From NCBI RefSeq assembly GCF_003065485.1, contig NZ_CP026951.1:372001-436000 (forward strand): a DNA stretch of 64,000 nt, given 5' to 3'. Each line of letters starts with the position of its first letter. Positions within the stretch are counted from its first letter, which is position 1. Source of the DNA: Salinibacterium hongtaonis (GTDB lineage: Bacteria > Actinomycetota > Actinomycetes > Actinomycetales > Microbacteriaceae). The position numbers and the translations under genes were made by a program. Below, one piece after another: positions 62,818 to 64,000 of this stretch. Below the pieces are notes generated by a model. That model had not been told where the DNA came from. It did not search any database and saw only the letters and a list, made by a program, of their open reading frames with translations.

Positions 62818-64000
62818 GTGTCCGGAACAAAGAAACTCGTCATCGTCGAGTCACCGGCGAAGGCCAAGACGATCGCCCAGTATTTGGGCGACGGCTACGA
62901 GGTGCAGGCCTCAGTCGGGCACATCCGGGATCTCATCGAGCCCAAGAACCTTCCCGCTGAACTCAAAAAGGGTGCGCTGGGCAAGTTCTCCATCGACGTC
63001 GAGAACGGGTTCCTGCCGTACTACGTGGTTTCTGACCAGAAGAAGAAGACGGTCGCCGACCTTAAGCGCGCGCTTAAGGATGCCGACGAGCTCTACCTCG
63101 CAACTGATGAGGACCGCGAGGGGGAGGCCATCGCCTGGCATCTGCTCGAGGTTCTTAAGCCCAAGGTGCCGGTCAAGCGCATGGTGTTCCACGAGATCAC
63201 CAAGGAGGCGATCGAGCGCGCAAAGGACAACCCCCGCGACCTCGACACCGCCCTCGTCGACGCCCAGGAGACCCGCCGCATCCTCGACCGCCTTTATGGT
63301 TACGAGATTTCTCCCGTCCTGTGGCGCAAGGTTGGCCCCGGCCTCTCTGCCGGCCGTGTGCAGTCTGCAGCGACCCGGCTCGTCGTCGACCGTGAGCGCG
63401 AGCGTCTCGCCTTTGTGGCCGCAAGCTACTGGGATCTCACCGCCGAGCTCTCGCCCACAACCGAGAAGTACCCGTTCGAATCTCGCCTCGTGCGGGTCGA
63501 CGGAGAGCGCATCGCAACGGGTCGCGACTTCGACGACAAGGGAAACCTCAAGGCGGGGGTTCGCGCCCTCGACGAGAAGACCGCCACACTGCTTGCCGAC
63601 GCTCTGCGCGCATCCGAAGCATCCGTTGTGGTCTCGTCTGTGGAGTCGAAGCCCTACACGCGTCGCCCCGCAGCTCCCTTCAGCACGTCGACCCTGCAGC
63701 AGGAGGCCGCGCGCAAGCTGCGGTTCTCGGCCCGCCAGACCATGAGTGTTGCCCAGGGGCTCTACGAAAACGGTTACATCACGTACATGCGTACGGATTC
63801 GCTCAACCTGTCGGAGCAGGCCATCTCGGCCGCCCGCAAGCAGGCAGCGGATCTCTATGGAGCCGACACGGTGCCCGCCAAGGCGCGCATGTATGCGAGC
63901 AAGAGTAAGAACGCCCAGGAGGCGCACGAGGCAATCCGCCCCGCCGGGGACACGTTCCGCACGCCCAGCCAGCTCGAAGGCGTGCTGCGCGGCAACGACT
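62818..64000 (+). CDS. topA: DNA topoisomerase I, N-terminal part
   Basis: The gene runs off the window; 394 residues are visible. GTG 62818 follows GAGGAG by five bases. KKLVIVESPAKAKTI begins the Toprim domain, YLATDEDREGEAIAWHLLEV has the metal-binding DxD region, and LSAGRVQSAATRLVVDRE follows. YITYMRTDS holds the active-site Tyr323. The enzyme relaxes negative supercoils. It lies after the tad locus, as in mycobacteria. Confidence 0.96.
   Translation, partial: MSGTKKLVIVESPAKAKTIAQYLGDGYEVQASVGHIRDLIEPKNLPAELKKGALGKFSIDVENGFLPYYVVSDQKKKTVADLKRALKDADELYLATDEDREGEAIAWHLLEVLKPKVPVKRMVFHEITKEAIERAKDNPRDLDTALVDAQETRRILDRLYGYEISPVLWRKVGPGLSAGRVQSAATRLVVDRERERLAFVAASYWDLTAELSPTTEKYPFESRLVRVDGERIATGRDFDDKGNLKAGVRALDEKTATLLADALRASEASVVVSSVESKPYTRRPAAPFSTSTLQQEAARKLRFSARQTMSVAQGLYENGYITYMRTDSLNLSEQAISAARKQAADLYGADTVPAKARMYASKSKNAQEAHEAIRPAGDTFRTPSQLEGVLRGND

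Noticed and set aside
62741-63745. A plus-strand 334-codon frame over topA
   Set aside because: It is in the wrong frame of topA; the topA frame gives a clear Toprim domain and active-site Tyr.

Overview
The window comes from a high-GC Gram-positive bacterium, most likely an actinobacterium of the Microbacteriaceae. Pointers are the GC-rich coding sequence, many GTG starts, the very common GGATGC/GCATCC hexamer, a mycoredoxin-like protein, DUF2510, NERD and DUF4244 proteins, an LAxTG-type sorting signal and a 6C small RNA next to an actinobacterial tad locus. At least eighteen genes have a TANNNT-like -10 box 6 or 7 bases before the start codon and therefore look leaderless. I saw no tRNA, rRNA, insertion sequence, prophage or CRISPR array. 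Assignments rest on reading the sequence; no database search was run.

Layout. 0-7 kb: a broken VOC protein at the window edge, an alpha/beta hydrolase, a lipoprotein, an A-type Fe-S-fold protein, a thioesterase, a FadH-like reductase, and pobA with an IclR regulator and a perfect palindromic operator. 7-14 kb: membrane and DUF2510 proteins, a Stealth sugar-phosphate transferase, a DUF4352 lipoprotein, a DUF2207 membrane protein and a J-domain/NERD-like fusion. 14-24 kb: a MarR regulator divergent from a PcaK-type aromatic acid transporter, two nitroreductases, an EEP phosphohydrolase, an orphan DarT-like toxin with a Cys/His-rich N-terminus, oligopeptidase B and a mycoredoxin. 24-33 kb: a NERD protein, a PAS-GGDEF-EAL protein, VOC and DUF2188 proteins, a histidine phosphatase, a large inverted repeat, a luciferase-like oxidoreductase and a divergent arsR/arsO-like pair. 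33-44 kb: a cell-wall-anchored thioester-domain protein, GNAT and MarR proteins, a glutathione peroxidase, a RecQ-PRTase fusion, a sensor diguanylate cyclase and an RraA-like protein.

44-54 kb is the most interesting region. An adenosine deaminase and a GntR/UTRA regulator (plus strand) face a six-gene operon (minus strand) encoding a complete nucleoside-type ABC importer (BMP lipoprotein, duplicated ATPase, two permeases), an acyl-CoA-dehydrogenase-fold monooxygenase and an NtaA/DszA-type flavin monooxygenase. A 13-base sequence containing TTGTTGACA lies in front of both transcription units, so they are probably one regulon for uptake and breakdown of a nucleoside or N-heterocycle. Between them lie unusual repeats: a 13-bp tandem array, three 59-bp hairpin-ended units and an AGAGGG array.

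54-64 kb: an MFS transporter divergent from a GlcD-type dehydrogenase, acetyl-CoA synthetase, a 6C RNA, a compact overlapping tad gene set with a TadB-TadC fusion and no CpaE/Ssd gene, and the start of topA, which runs off the window. The order acs - 6C RNA - tad - topA resembles the neighbourhood known from mycobacteria.
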